64,000 nt of DNA from Rhodococcus sp. WMMA185. Lineage in GTDB: Bacteria; Actinomycetota; Actinomycetes; Mycobacteriales; Mycobacteriaceae. Location of the stretch: contig NZ_CP017014.1 in NCBI RefSeq assembly GCF_001767395.1, forward strand, positions 1,736,001-1,800,000, in the 5' to 3' direction. Below, piece by piece: positions 34,431 through 43,266 of the stretch. The position numbers and the translations under genes were made by a program. Positions within the stretch are counted from its first letter, which is position 1; every line of letters starts with the position of its first letter. A model generated the notes under the pieces. The model worked only from the letters and a program-made list of their open reading frames with translations, searched no databases and was not told where the DNA came from.

Positions 34431-36758
34431 ATTCGACCTTGCCCGATCGAGTAGTATTCGGCGTTCTGCCGCGGCAACGTTGCGACGGGTGGTGGCGGCC
34501 ACGTCCGGCGTCACGGACACGGAGGTGATTCCCCCGCGCACGAGATGTTCGGCGAGCGTCGGATCCGTTGACACCGCCTGTCCGCAGAGGGATGTCGAGA
34601 GCCCGGCACGTGTGGCTCGTTCGATGATGACGTCGATCGCGTCGAGCACTGCTGGATCCATGGCGTCGAACAATTCTCGGCAGATCTCGGAATCGCGGTC
34701 GACGCCGAGCATGAGTTGAGTCAGATCGTTGGTGCCGATCGAGACACCATCGATGCCGAGAGCCGCATATTCGGGGATCCAGTATGCAACCGAGGGCACT
34801 TCCGCCATGATCCACCGATGCATCGAGCGGTCGGTGCCCAGTGGATGGGCGTCGAGGTGTGCGAGGCACCGTTGAAGTTCCCAGCGTGTGCGGACGAACG
34901 GAATCATCAGATGCACATTCGGGTAACGCTTCCTCGTGGCGAGGAGCACGTCGAGGTCGAGGTCGAAGAGTTCCGGTTCCCGGACGTAGCGGAAGCACCC
35001 GCGATAGCCGATCATCGGGTTGTCTTCGTCTGGTTCGACGTCGCCCCCGGCAAGGTCCGCGAATTCGTTCGTGCGCAGATCGATCGCTCGGTAGATGACC
35101 GGTCGCGGCGCGAACGCTGCCGCGATGCGCTCGACGGCCGCCACCATCGCGGCCACGTACTCGTCTCGGCGTCCCTGCGCGATCATCGCCGCCGGGTGCA
35201 TACCTTCGAGTGCATCCATGATCATGAACTCGGCGCGCAGCAATCCCACTCCGTCGACGTCGAGCGCGGCCACCTTTTCGGCGGCATCTGGTGTGGCCAG
35301 GTTGACGTACACGGATGTGGCTGTCACCTGCGGTGCCACCGATCCCCCGCCGTTTGTCCGGACGGGCGCAGGCTGCGGTGGAGCACCGGTGCGCGTCGGT
35401 GTCGAGTCCGGCTCAGAGGTGGCCACCACGCCGTCGTAGACCACCCCGGAATCACCGTCCACGGTGATCATCCGGCCGTCCTGTAGCTCACTGGTAGCGG
35501 TACGAGTACCAACGACCACAGGACGTCCCAGTTCCCGCCCGACAATTGCGGCGTGACAGGTGATTCCGCCGCCGTCCGTGACGATCGCCCTCGCACGGCG
35601 CAGCACGGGGAGCCAGTCCGGGCGCGTCATCGGGGCGACAAGTATGTCACCGTCGGACAGCCGGTGGGAATCGGCCACTGTTCGCAGTACGCGCACCCTG
35701 CCCGAAGCCGCTCCGGGCCCCGCACCGAGTCCCTGGACGAGTACCTTGCCGGTCGATTCCCCATGCTCATCACGTGCCCGCGCTACGCCGAGCGTGGTAA
35801 TGGGACGCGTCTGAACGATCCACAGCCGGTCTCCGGCGAATGCGAACTCGAGGTCTTGAGGTATGTGATAGTGGTCTTCGACAGCGACGGCGAGCATTGC
35901 CAGTCGCTCGATCTGATTCTCGTCGAGAACGCGTTGCCCCTGCGCCGCGGCGGGAATCTCTACGCGTTCGCCGTCGGCATTGGCCTTGATCGAAAAGGAC
36001 TGCAACCCGATGTGGGTGTCGATCACGTCGAATCCCGACTTCGCCACCACATAGGTGTCCGGTTCGACCTGGCCCCCCACCACCGTTTCGCCGAGTCCCC
36101 TCGCGGCCTCGACGACGACTCGGTCCCGTGCACCCGTTCTGGGATCGGCGGTGAAGACGACACCAGACTGGTCGGCATCGACCATCAACTGCACAACCAC
36201 AGCGATCGATGGTTCGTCGTCGACCTTCTGAACACTGCGATAAGTCAGCGCGCGTTCGGACCACAACGACGCCCAGCATTTGCGTATGGTCTCGATGAGC
36301 GCGTTCTCCCCGGACACATCGGTGAAACTGTCGTGGATGCCCGCGAACGACGTGTCGGACGCATCCTCGGCCGGGGCGGACGAACGCACCGCCACACGGG
36401 GTGATTCGCCACCGAGTTTTCGATACGCCTCGAGAATCTCCGCTCGAAGGGCATCCGAGATCGGTGCGTCGAGCACGGTCGACCTCAGGTCGTGCGCCAT
36501 CGTGGCGAGGGCGGCGTCGTCGGTCCCGGTTGGTGGCAACGCCTGATCCCGCAGGGAGTCCCGCACCCCAGCGTCATCCATCGCCTTCAGGTAGCCTTCC
36601 GCAGTCACCGCAAACCCGGCCGGGACCGGGAAGCGCGCCCGAGTCAATTCTCCGAGGTTGGCCGCCTTACCGCCCACCGACGGTGCGTCTGCCAATCCGA
36701 GTTGATCGATCGGCTCCACCCAATGGTGCTCGACTACTACTGCCCGCTGCACATTCAT
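34386..36758 (-). CDS. Phosphoenolpyruvate synthase-like enzyme (pyruvate, water dikinase family)
   Basis: This 790-residue enzyme has the three-domain PpsA layout. The N-terminal ATP-grasp (VGGKAANLGEL, then VAVRSSAPAEDASDTSFAGI, QTRPIT) spans about residues 20-330. The phospho-His domain has GGGITCHAAIVGRELGRP near 400, with catalytic His. A C-terminal TIM barrel has IGTNDLTQLMLGVDRDS and SLCGQ (active-site Cys). It would interconvert pyruvate and PEP. Neighbouring PfkB and WS/DGAT suggest rerouting of central carbon in dormancy. ATG 36758 follows GAGGGA, which lies in a duplicated 31-bp leader. Confidence 0.9.
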   Translation of the reverse strand: MNVQRAVVVEHHWVEPIDQLGLADAPSVGGKAANLGELTRARFPVPAGFAVTAEGYLKAMDDAGVRDSLRDQALPPTGTDDAALATMAHDLRSTVLDAPISDALRAEILEAYRKLGGESPRVAVRSSAPAEDASDTSFAGIHDSFTDVSGENALIETIRKCWASLWSERALTYRSVQKVDDEPSIAVVVQLMVDADQSGVVFTADPRTGARDRVVVEAARGLGETVVGGQVEPDTYVVAKSGFDVIDTHIGLQSFSIKANADGERVEIPAAAQGQRVLDENQIERLAMLAVAVEDHYHIPQDLEFAFAGDRLWIVQTRPITTLGVARARDEHGESTGKVLVQGLGAGPGAASGRVRVLRTVADSHRLSDGDILVAPMTRPDWLPVLRRARAIVTDGGGITCHAAIVGRELGRPVVVGTRTATSELQDGRMITVDGDSGVVYDGVVATSEPDSTPTRTGAPPQPAPVRTNGGGSVAPQVTATSVYVNLATPDAAEKVAALDVDGVGLLRAEFMIMDALEGMHPAAMIAQGRRDEYVAAMVAAVERIAAAFAPRPVIYRAIDLRTNEFADLAGGDVEPDEDNPMIGYRGCFRYVREPELFDLDLDVLLATRKRYPNVHLMIPFVRTRWELQRCLAHLDAHPLGTDRSMHRWIMAEVPSVAYWIPEYAALGIDGVSIGTNDLTQLMLGVDRDSEICRELFDAMDPAVLDAIDVIIERATRAGLSTSLCGQAVSTDPTLAEHLVRGGITSVSVTPDVAATTRRNVAAAERRILLDRARSNSPISTANGRRGGAR

Positions 36759-36820
36759 GTGGTTCCCTCGTCACTACTGTCCAGACAACGAGGTTCCCTC
36801 GTCGTTACTGTCCAGACAAC
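36759..36820. repeat. Tandem 31-bp duplication in the PEP-synthase leader
   Basis: Two adjacent 31-bp units (36759-36789 and 36790-36820) differ at only three positions. On the minus strand each contains GGACAGTA and GACGAGGGAACC, so the ribosome-binding site GAGGGA is present twice, the proximal copy directly before the ATG. Confidence 0.9.
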
Positions 36821-37126
36821 ACCGGCGCGTCCGGGACGCACAGAGTCAAAAGTCACCGCCCTTCGGTCGCTCGACGTAGCGGATCGGAGGCCTGCCCAGC
36901 CGTCGGGAAGCCGGCAGCATTGCCGGTGCCGTCTAGATTCTGTAGCAGAAATGTTCTGAGGCACAGCTAATTCCGAACATGTGAGGACAGCAGAAGGTTC
37001 CCGAGCCGTGAGATGCGTGGCGGGTGGATGCCTTCCGGCTCCAGCGCCCCCGATGATCGCGTCACCGAGGTATCCAGGCTTTCCCTGAAGCACTCTTCGA
37101 GTCACCGCACGAACAATTCCGGGATG
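36821..37126. other. Intergenic region between divergent PEP-synthase and CBS genes
   Basis: No gene is seen. A small hairpin (CCGGCA-GCAT-TGCCGG, 36911-36926) lies in the likely 5' leader of the PEP-synthase gene. No DosR-like box with good half-sites is evident on the PEP-synthase side. Confidence 0.5.
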
Positions 37127-37129
37127 TGA

Positions 37130-37143
37130 GGGTCCTAGGACCC
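37130..37143 (+). promoter_or_regulatory. DevR/DosR-like box upstream of the CBS-BON gene
   Basis: GGGTC-CTAG-GACCC is a perfect palindrome, extended by A/T to 16 bp, with the 5-4-5 DosR geometry. It lies 52 bp before the CBS-BON start. Confidence 0.55.
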
Positions 37144-37195
37144 TTTCATACCTGCAACGTCGCGCCGATGCTGGTATGTGAGAAGAGGAGTCGTC

Positions 37196-37795
37196 ATGCA
37201 CGCACGACATGTGATGAGCAGTCCGGTCACGACAGTAGATCGATCGGCTTCGGTCGATGACTGCCTGCGGTTGGTCAGTAGGTCGCACTTCACGGTTCTT
37301 CCGGTCGTCGACGAGAGGACCCATCTCGTGGGCATCGTGACCGAAGGAGATCTCCTCAGAGCACGATTTCACGACCTGCACGGAACTGGCGGTGGCATCG
37401 ACAAAGCGGGTTCGAAGCACGAAGGGTTGACTGTGGCCGATGTCATGACCAGTCCGGTCGTCGCGATGACGGCCGACGCGGAGGTCAGTGAGCTTGCGTC
37501 GGCCATGCTGCGATCGCGCCTGCGAGGGATACCCATCGTGGACAAGCACGACATCATCGGGATCGTCACTCGTCCGGATCTCATCGCCGTCCTCACAGCG
37601 GACGACGCTCGGATTGCGAAGGAGGCTCAACATCGACTCGACGTGTACGGCGGTGCCGGTCGGTGGCGAGTGGAGGTAGCTGACGGTTCCGCCCTGATTC
37701 ACGGAGTCACGACCGGCGACCCGGAACGAGATGTCATCGCCGCACTGGCCGAAACCGTGCCGGGCGTCGGCGAGGTTCACTTCCCATCCGATTGA
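37196..37795 (+). CDS. CBS-pair protein with BON domain
   Basis: This 199-residue protein has two CBS repeats (VMSSPVTTVDRSASVDDCLR and VMTSPVVAMTADAEVSELAS) ending in GIVTEGDL and GIVTRPDL, so they may bind adenine nucleotides. The C-terminal ~60 residues (DGSALIHGVTTGDPERDVIAAL...PGVGEV) resemble a BON domain. CBS proteins such as Hrp1 (Rv2626c) are strongly DosR-induced. The ATG at 37196 follows GAGGAG by 6 nt and is preferred to the ATG at 37178. A palindromic DosR-like box lies 52 bp upstream. Confidence 0.9.
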   Translation: MHARHVMSSPVTTVDRSASVDDCLRLVSRSHFTVLPVVDERTHLVGIVTEGDLLRARFHDLHGTGGGIDKAGSKHEGLTVADVMTSPVVAMTADAEVSELASAMLRSRLRGIPIVDKHDIIGIVTRPDLIAVLTADDARIAKEAQHRLDVYGGAGRWRVEVADGSALIHGVTTGDPERDVIAALAETVPGVGEVHFPSD

Positions 37796-37961
37796 ACCCA
37801 TCCGATTGGGCCATGATCGAGGACGCACGCCGCTTCCCGTGGCCGCTCGTGAACGTGGCCGCTACATGGGTTTTTGATGGGTTTTGGCGGTGTGTTCGCC
37901 CTGCCCGCCGTCGCCGGCCCCCTTCTGGGCGGTTGATCCGGTTAGCTGCCTCGGTGCGCGG

Positions 37962-38330
37962 TCACTGCACGGTGAAGCTGCTCATCATGAACGGGTGATA
38001 CCTGCAGTGAAAGGCGTATGACCCGGGCTGGTCGGGCACTGTGAGCGTCTTGGTCTCACCAGGATGGATCTCGACTTCTTCGAACGGGTTGTTGGGGTCG
38101 TCCGAGGTGACACTGTGTTCGACATCGTCGTTGTTGCGGATGGTGACCTCCTCGCCGGGCGCGAAGGTTCCTGAAACGCTGAACGTGTAGTCGTCGGCAA
38201 CGATTTCCGGGCCGGACGCCTGATCGGCGCTTGCGGGCGGGCTTGACGAATCGTTGTTGCCGCTACTGCAGGCTGCGAGCGCGAAGACGGTGAACAGGAT
38301 CGGCAGGACAAGGGTGAGAACGCGTTTCAA
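37962..38330 (-). CDS. Cupredoxin-domain lipoprotein
   Basis: This 122-residue exported protein has a lipoprotein signal (KRVLTLVLPILFTVFALAAC, lipobox Cys at residue 21) and a plastocyanin-like domain. Copper ligands are visible: His in VEHSV, then Cys, His and Met in FHCRYHPFM. It would act as a small electron carrier or copper-binding protein at the outer face of the membrane. I chose TTG 38330 because GGAGGCG lies 7 nt upstream. A GTG at 38351 would add 7 residues ahead of that site. Confidence 0.87.
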   Translation of the reverse strand: MKRVLTLVLPILFTVFALAACSSGNNDSSSPPASADQASGPEIVADDYTFSVSGTFAPGEEVTIRNNDDVEHSVTSDDPNNPFEEVEIHPGETKTLTVPDQPGSYAFHCRYHPFMMSSFTVQ

Positions 38331-38436
38331 TTTGGTCGCCTCCGAATGCACATGAGAGCGGATGCTTCATGCACCGCCCTTCGTCAGAAGTGTACCGATT
38401 CTCGCGGCGCCGCTCCCTTGTCTCCGGGGTGTACAA

Positions 38437-39147
38437 TCACCGACCGTTCAGAGCCTCCTGCGCATTGATGTCAACCACCGGATTTGTCAGCGCGGCAACA
38501 GCTTCTGCGTAGAGCGAGGACTTGATCTCACCGAGGGTGCGGCCACGAGTTGCGACAAGGCTGCGAGCATGTTCGACGGCATTGGGCAGCACGTCCTGTG
38601 CAGGCGCGACCTCGTCGATGAGTCCGCGTTCGCGAGCCTCGATGCCGCCGTACCGACGACCGGTGACAAGCGCTGTATGCGCGACGCGGGTGGGTAGCCG
38701 CGCTGCGAGCAGGGCGATACTGCCGGGTGCATAGCTTGCGCCGACGGTGATTCCGGGCAGGCAGAAGTAGCCGCGGTCCTCGCGCATCACCTGATGATCG
38801 TGGGCTGCAGCGAGGATGGCGCCGCCGCCGAAGGTATGTCCGTTCAGCGCGGCCACGGTGGGCATCGGAAACGTCAGGATCCGCGCGAACAGCGCCTGCA
38901 CGGAATCGATGTAGGAGTTCAGACGGTCGGTGTTCGCGAGGACCCACGCGGTGTCGAGGCCGGTGGAGTAGTACTTCCCTACTGCCGTGGTCACCAGGGC
39001 GGCAGGACCTTCGTGGGCTTCGATCTCGTCGAGAAGTTCCTCGACGCGCTCTATCCAGTCCGGGTGGAGGGTGTTTTCGCCACCCCCCTCCCCTTCCGCG
39101 CCGAAGTACAGGACGAAGACGTCTCCCACACGCTCCACATAAGGCAT
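38437..39147 (-). CDS. Enoyl-CoA hydratase/isomerase family protein
   Basis: This 236-residue crotonase-fold protein has KYYSTGLDTAWV (first oxyanion segment), ALNGHTFGGGAILAAAHDHQVM (second oxyanion hole GGG) and ITVGASYAPGSIALLAARLP. The usual catalytic Glu positions are not obvious: residues after GAILAAAHD differ from the AxD/E of hydratases, so the exact reaction (isomerase, hydratase or other) is open. Similar to plant/bacterial delta3-enoyl-CoA isomerases in size. ATG 39147. Confidence 0.82.
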   Translation of the reverse strand: MPYVERVGDVFVLYFGAEGEGGGENTLHPDWIERVEELLDEIEAHEGPAALVTTAVGKYYSTGLDTAWVLANTDRLNSYIDSVQALFARILTFPMPTVAALNGHTFGGGAILAAAHDHQVMREDRGYFCLPGITVGASYAPGSIALLAARLPTRVAHTALVTGRRYGGIEARERGLIDEVAPAQDVLPNAVEHARSLVATRGRTLGEIKSSLYAEAVAALTNPVVDINAQEALNGR

Positions 39148-39267
39148 GGGCCGAGGCTACCGGCTGTCGTTGACGGTCCACTACCAGAAAGACGACATCA
39201 AAAGGCTGAAGTTTCAACCGTCGCCGGGCAGGGTATTTCGATCTTCGACGAGGTGTGGGGGTGGACC

Positions 39268-39759
39268 ATGAAGAGTGAATCGGGCATTGCCAGCACGAAC
39301 ACCATTCGGGACTACATCCTTGCGGTAGCCAGGGACGTTCATGCCGACTCTGTCGATTGGTGGGAGATGGAGAGCATTGACGTCGTCCTCGTGCTCCCGT
39401 TCCGGCTACACAACCTGCCGGATCGCAATGCGGTGCTGTCATGGAACAGGAACTTCGGGTGGTCCCTTGGGGTGGAGGGACTCGGCTGCAGCGTGGTCGT
39501 GATCGACGGTCTGGGCATCGGACGGATGCCATCTCCCGCCCAATGCTCGGACAGAACCGCGGAACTGATCGACGACTACTGCCGGAACACGCCAGCGCCG
39601 CCAGGCGTGCCCGACGCGGCAATCATGCCGCCTGCCGCGGTCGGTCGCTGGCACGGGGTAAGCGGGGAAGCCCCGGCGCAGGGAAGACGGGAAAGGGTGA
39701 TTCGGCGACCCTACCTCGCGCATTCCCGAAGGTCTCAAACCCGCGGGTCCGGTGAGTGA
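39268..39759 (+). CDS. Hypothetical protein, DUF6292-like
   Basis: This 163-residue protein has the pattern IRDYILAVARDVHADSVDWW, then LSWNRNFGWSLGVE and GIGRMPSPAQCSDRTAELID, which resembles the actinobacterial DUF6292 family. The C-terminal 50 residues are basic and probably disordered. Function unknown. The start ATG 39268 is the only one compatible with the conserved part; upstream in-frame sequence lies opposite the enoyl-CoA hydratase gene. It converges on the next two leftward genes. Confidence 0.6.
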   Translation: MKSESGIASTNTIRDYILAVARDVHADSVDWWEMESIDVVLVLPFRLHNLPDRNAVLSWNRNFGWSLGVEGLGCSVVVIDGLGIGRMPSPAQCSDRTAELIDDYCRNTPAPPGVPDAAIMPPAAVGRWHGVSGEAPAQGRRERVIRRPYLAHSRRSQTRGSGE

Positions 39760-39779
39760 CCCGGTAGTGATCGCGGGAT

Positions 39780-40100
39780 CTACTGCACGTTCCACGCCTG
39801 CGCCAGGGAAATGCACAGTTGGTTCTTCATTGCACGAATCTTGGGTGGGTCCGCTTCCTTCGGGGCGAGACCGGCCAGAACCAGGTCCATGAATCGGTGT
39901 CGGGTTACGCCGAACCGGACGAGCACGTCCGCGTCTGTGGCGCCCCCGAACGGTGCCCACTGAAGGGCAAAGTCGATCATCCAGCGAGCATCCGAACTGA
40001 CTGCATACGTCCGTTCGAGGAGGTCACATCGGCGAAGGGCCGACCGTAGCCATTCGGTGCTGTAGGTGGTAGAGGGTTCGTCCCAGGTCTGCGTACTCAT
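39780..40100 (-). CDS. Hypothetical protein with DUF3263-like region
   Basis: This 106-residue soluble helical protein contains MIDFALQWAPFGGATDADVL followed by VRFGVTRHRFMDLVLAGL, which resembles the DUF3263 (fxxFE...WxxxGGKEexI) pattern of small actinobacterial proteins with a helix-turn-helix-like fold. ATG 40100 lies 5 bp after the stop of the DUF35 gene, so both may be one transcript. No function can be assigned. Confidence 0.55.
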   Translation of the reverse strand: MSTQTWDEPSTTYSTEWLRSALRRCDLLERTYAVSSDARWMIDFALQWAPFGGATDADVLVRFGVTRHRFMDLVLAGLAPKEADPPKIRAMKNQLCISLAQAWNVQ

Positions 40101-40105
40101 GCGTC

Positions 40106-40495
40106 TTACCTCGGGAAGGCGGATTGGATGGAGAACACGGGTAGCTGATCTTCCGGCGACATCGGACGGTACTCGACACGTACCGGTCGGTCTGGTTGGT
40201 TCGGAACGTCCCCGTCTATCCAGGTGTAAACCCAAGGCCCTTCGTCGAGTTCGACGATGGCTATCGTGCAGGGGACGAAATCCTTCCCGATCCCATCGAC
40301 CTCGCGATGGACAACCTTCGAGGACACGATCGACCCTCGGCCGGAAACCGGCACGCGCTCGAGTCTGCGGCCATGACAGTGCGGGCAAGTCACCATCAAC
40401 GGCGCCAAGAGCGTCCCGCAGTCCGAACAACGCTGAATCATCAGTTCCCACGTCCGTGCCGCACCCTGCACATGGGTGGCCCCCGCTGCGGTCAT
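40106..40495 (-). CDS. DUF35 OB-fold/zinc-ribbon acyl-CoA-associated protein
   Basis: This 129-residue protein has an N-terminal zinc ribbon (CSDCG at residues ~22-26, CPHCH at ~37-41) and an OB-fold domain beginning RVPVSGRGSIVSSKVVH. Such ChsH2/DUF35 domains are usually partners of lipid-transfer-protein thiolases or hydratases and help bind acyl-CoA. No thiolase gene is nearby. An upstream ATG (40579) is in frame but the conserved part begins at 40495. It is followed, after 5 bp, by the DUF3263-like gene. Confidence 0.75.
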   Translation of the reverse strand: MTAAGATHVQGAARTWELMIQRCSDCGTLLAPLMVTCPHCHGRRLERVPVSGRGSIVSSKVVHREVDGIGKDFVPCTIAIVELDEGPWVYTWIDGDVPNQPDRPVRVEYRPMSPEDQLPVFSIQSAFPR

Positions 40496-40822
40496 GCGAC
40501 TACATTCTCGACGTCGGCCCCGGAAGCGGCCGATCCCCTGGCCCACTCGTGATGTCGATCGGCGATGTGCGTCCAGCACTCAGTCGGCAACCACACACAT
40601 CGGGGTAGCTGTCGATTTGCTTGCAGCGCGGGAAGCATCAAGACCTCGGTCCATCACCTGGTTTTGGGGGATATCTGCGATCATCCCGACCTCGGCGCGG
40701 CAGGGCATCGGCCAAACTACCCGTGGGTATACCTATATCGCAGGTTCGAGCGGGTGGACGTTAACTTTCGCCGGCCTCGTCGACCATTCGGCGGCAATGT
40801 CGAGAGCAGAACAAGCACCTGA
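40496..40822. other. Intergenic region before the LuxR-type regulator end
   Basis: These 327 bp hold no convincing gene on either strand. The region contains the promoter of the DUF35 gene; no repeats or clear operators are seen. Confidence 0.5.
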
Positions 40823-43144
40823 TCAAGGGTGCTGGGCCTTGACGTGTTCGACCGTCCAGGCAGCAATCTGACTACGCGAGTTGAAGCCCAGTTTGGCGAG
40901 GATGTGCTCGACGTGCCCCTGAGCGGTCCGCTGCGAGATGACCAGCTTCGCAGCGATCGCTTTGTTCGTCAGCCCGTCTGCGACGAGTTCGGCAACCTGC
41001 CATTCGCGGCGGGTGAGATCCGTCGACGAATTCGGAGTCGATGGCGTCTCGCGGGGCTGCTCCTCGAAAGCGCAGGCGACAGCGGCTCCGAAGGATGTGC
41101 TCACGCCGCGCTGGAACGCGGCGTCGAACGAGCGATCCCCGATTGCATCGCGGGCGGACTGCTCACACGCCGCATGGTGGACGAGCAGATTCGGGTAGAC
41201 GGTGCTGGGGTTGCCGACTGCCTGCGCAACGGCCGCTGCGGCGCCCATCAGCTCTGCAGCGTGCTCCGCCCGATCGCGGCCCACCGCGATCCAGGCCAGC
41301 ACCTCGAGCGCGCCGCACGCGCTGATCCGGTCATCGACCAGATGGGACAGACGCAAACCCTGCTTCACATAGTCCTCGGCGAGTTCCAACTGCCCGCGTT
41401 GCCACTCGGACACCCCCGCGACCCACAGGGACCAACCCCGGTAGACGGATTCGCCGTGCGCCTCGGTGAGGTCGGAGAGCTCGGTTCCGTACCTCTTCGC
41501 CGTCGAAGTCTCCCCCTGCATGCCACTGACCAGAGCCACCCCTGACAATCCCCAAACCAGCTGCAAAAGGCTGCCCTTGTCCCGGAACACGACGAGCGCT
41601 TCATCCATGTGCTTGCGGGCGTTCGCGAAGTCACCCAGGAACAGTGCGCAGCACCCGGCTGCATGCATCATCAGTGCACGCATCAGGGCGTCTTCGTTCC
41701 GCGCGGCGAGTTTCGTCCCCTCCGCTACCAGGTCTTGCGCTGCCGCCACGTCGCCGTGCATACCGGTGAGCACGCTGTTGACGTACATCGCCTCGATCCG
41801 TTCCTGACTCGGATCGCCGTCGTGCCGTGCCAGCAGCTGATCGAGCCAGCGCCGACCCTCTCGGAGCATTCCGCGTGAACGCCAGTAGGGATACAGCGCG
41901 GCCCCGATACGCAGTCCCGACTCGAGCTCCCCCGGCTCGGTCAGACAGAAGTGCAGCGCCGCCCGCACGTTCAACTTCTCCGCGTCGAGTCGCCTGATCC
42001 ACATTCCCTGCAGCGGGCTGATCCATTCGGCCTCGGACTGCAGCACCAACGCCTCGTACCAATCCCGGTGCCGCCGACGCAACGCCACGATCTCTCCGGT
42101 CTCGAGCAGCCTTTCCCTTCCGTATTGGCGCACCGTCTCGAGGAGTCGGTACCGTACCGTCGGGCCCGACTCCTCCCGGATGAGGATCGACTTGTCGATC
42201 AACGACGCCACCACGTCGAGCACTTCTTCGACCGGGACGTCGCCGGCGCATATGCCCTCGACAGCGTCCAATTCGAAACCGCCCGCGAACACGGACAGCT
42301 TCGCCCAGAGGGTCCGTTCCACCTCGGTGCACAGGTCGTAGCTCCAGTCGATGGACAGCCGCAAAGTCTGCTGCCTACTCGGCGCACACCGAGACCCGGC
42401 CGTCAACAGCCGATATCGATCTGTCAACCGCTGCAAGATCTGCTCGACCGACATGACCCGCAACCGCACTGCAGCTAGCTCGATCGCCAATGGCAACCCG
42501 TCGAGTTGTCGGCAGATCCGGGCTACCGCCGCATGGTTCGCCTCGGTCAGTTCGAATTCCGGTACCGCCGCTGCCGCCCGTTCCATGAACAGCGTCACTG
42601 CCTCGTACTGTGGCAGACCCTGTAGCGACGATCGCTCCGGTTCCGGCACCGTCAAAGGCGGCACCCGCAGCACCGCCTCGCCCCCGATGCCCAGTGGTTC
42701 ACGACTTGTGGTGAGAATCCGCAACTCGGGACACCTGCGCAACAACGTTTCCGACAACTGCGCGGCGGCGGCAACCACGTGCTCACAGTTGTCCAGGACC
42801 AGCAGCAATCGTTTGGAGGAGAGAAACTCGACCAGGAGAGCTTCCGGATTCCCGGTGAGCTGCTCCCGTAATCGCAATGCCGCCGATACGGCGTCGACGA
42901 GCCTCGAACCCTCGTCCAGTTCCCCCAGTCCGACGATCCAGGCCCCGTCGTCGAACGCGCGTCGGGAGTCGGCCGCGACACGCAACGCAAGACGGGTCTT
43001 CCCAACTCCTCCGATACCGGAAAGTGTGACCAGCCGCGATACGGACAACAGACGTCTCGCCTCGGTCAACTCACGTCGACGTCCGACGAAACTCGTCAAC
43101 TCGTGGGGAAGGTTACCCACTGTGCCCTTGGATCCCGGCGGCAT
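40823..43144 (-). CDS. Large AAA/NB-ARC-TPR-LuxR transcriptional regulator
   Basis: This 773-residue regulator of the actinobacterial LAL/AfsR-like type has an N-terminal NB-ARC ATPase (P-loop SGIGGVGKTR near residue 42, RLLLVLDNCEHV, TTSREPLGI), a middle helical repeat region of tetratricopeptide type (residues ~350-660), and a C-terminal LuxR helix-turn-helix (LTRREWQVAELVADGLTNKA, then ISQRTAQGHVEHILAKLGF). It would integrate a signal by ATP-dependent oligomerisation. It lies immediately downstream of the SDR gene and NRPS on the same strand, making it a candidate pathway regulator. Confidence 0.87.
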   Translation of the reverse strand: MPPGSKGTVGNLPHELTSFVGRRRELTEARRLLSVSRLVTLSGIGGVGKTRLALRVAADSRRAFDDGAWIVGLGELDEGSRLVDAVSAALRLREQLTGNPEALLVEFLSSKRLLLVLDNCEHVVAAAAQLSETLLRRCPELRILTTSREPLGIGGEAVLRVPPLTVPEPERSSLQGLPQYEAVTLFMERAAAAVPEFELTEANHAAVARICRQLDGLPLAIELAAVRLRVMSVEQILQRLTDRYRLLTAGSRCAPSRQQTLRLSIDWSYDLCTEVERTLWAKLSVFAGGFELDAVEGICAGDVPVEEVLDVVASLIDKSILIREESGPTVRYRLLETVRQYGRERLLETGEIVALRRRHRDWYEALVLQSEAEWISPLQGMWIRRLDAEKLNVRAALHFCLTEPGELESGLRIGAALYPYWRSRGMLREGRRWLDQLLARHDGDPSQERIEAMYVNSVLTGMHGDVAAAQDLVAEGTKLAARNEDALMRALMMHAAGCCALFLGDFANARKHMDEALVVFRDKGSLLQLVWGLSGVALVSGMQGETSTAKRYGTELSDLTEAHGESVYRGWSLWVAGVSEWQRGQLELAEDYVKQGLRLSHLVDDRISACGALEVLAWIAVGRDRAEHAAELMGAAAAVAQAVGNPSTVYPNLLVHHAACEQSARDAIGDRSFDAAFQRGVSTSFGAAVACAFEEQPRETPSTPNSSTDLTRREWQVAELVADGLTNKAIAAKLVISQRTAQGHVEHILAKLGFNSRSQIAAWTVEHVKAQHP

Positions 43145-43266
43145 TACAGACTCCCGGCGGCGTACACCGTCTCTCTCGACTCATGCCCCCTCTTGCACAC
43201 GGTACTCCCCGGAGTGTCTCGGCAAGAGAGCTTTCGGCTGCGGGTTCGAAGCCGAAAGCCGATCGT

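Noticed and set aside
38794-39267. N-terminal extension of the DUF6292-like gene
   Set aside because: It lies opposite the well-supported enoyl-CoA hydratase gene and has no conserved features.
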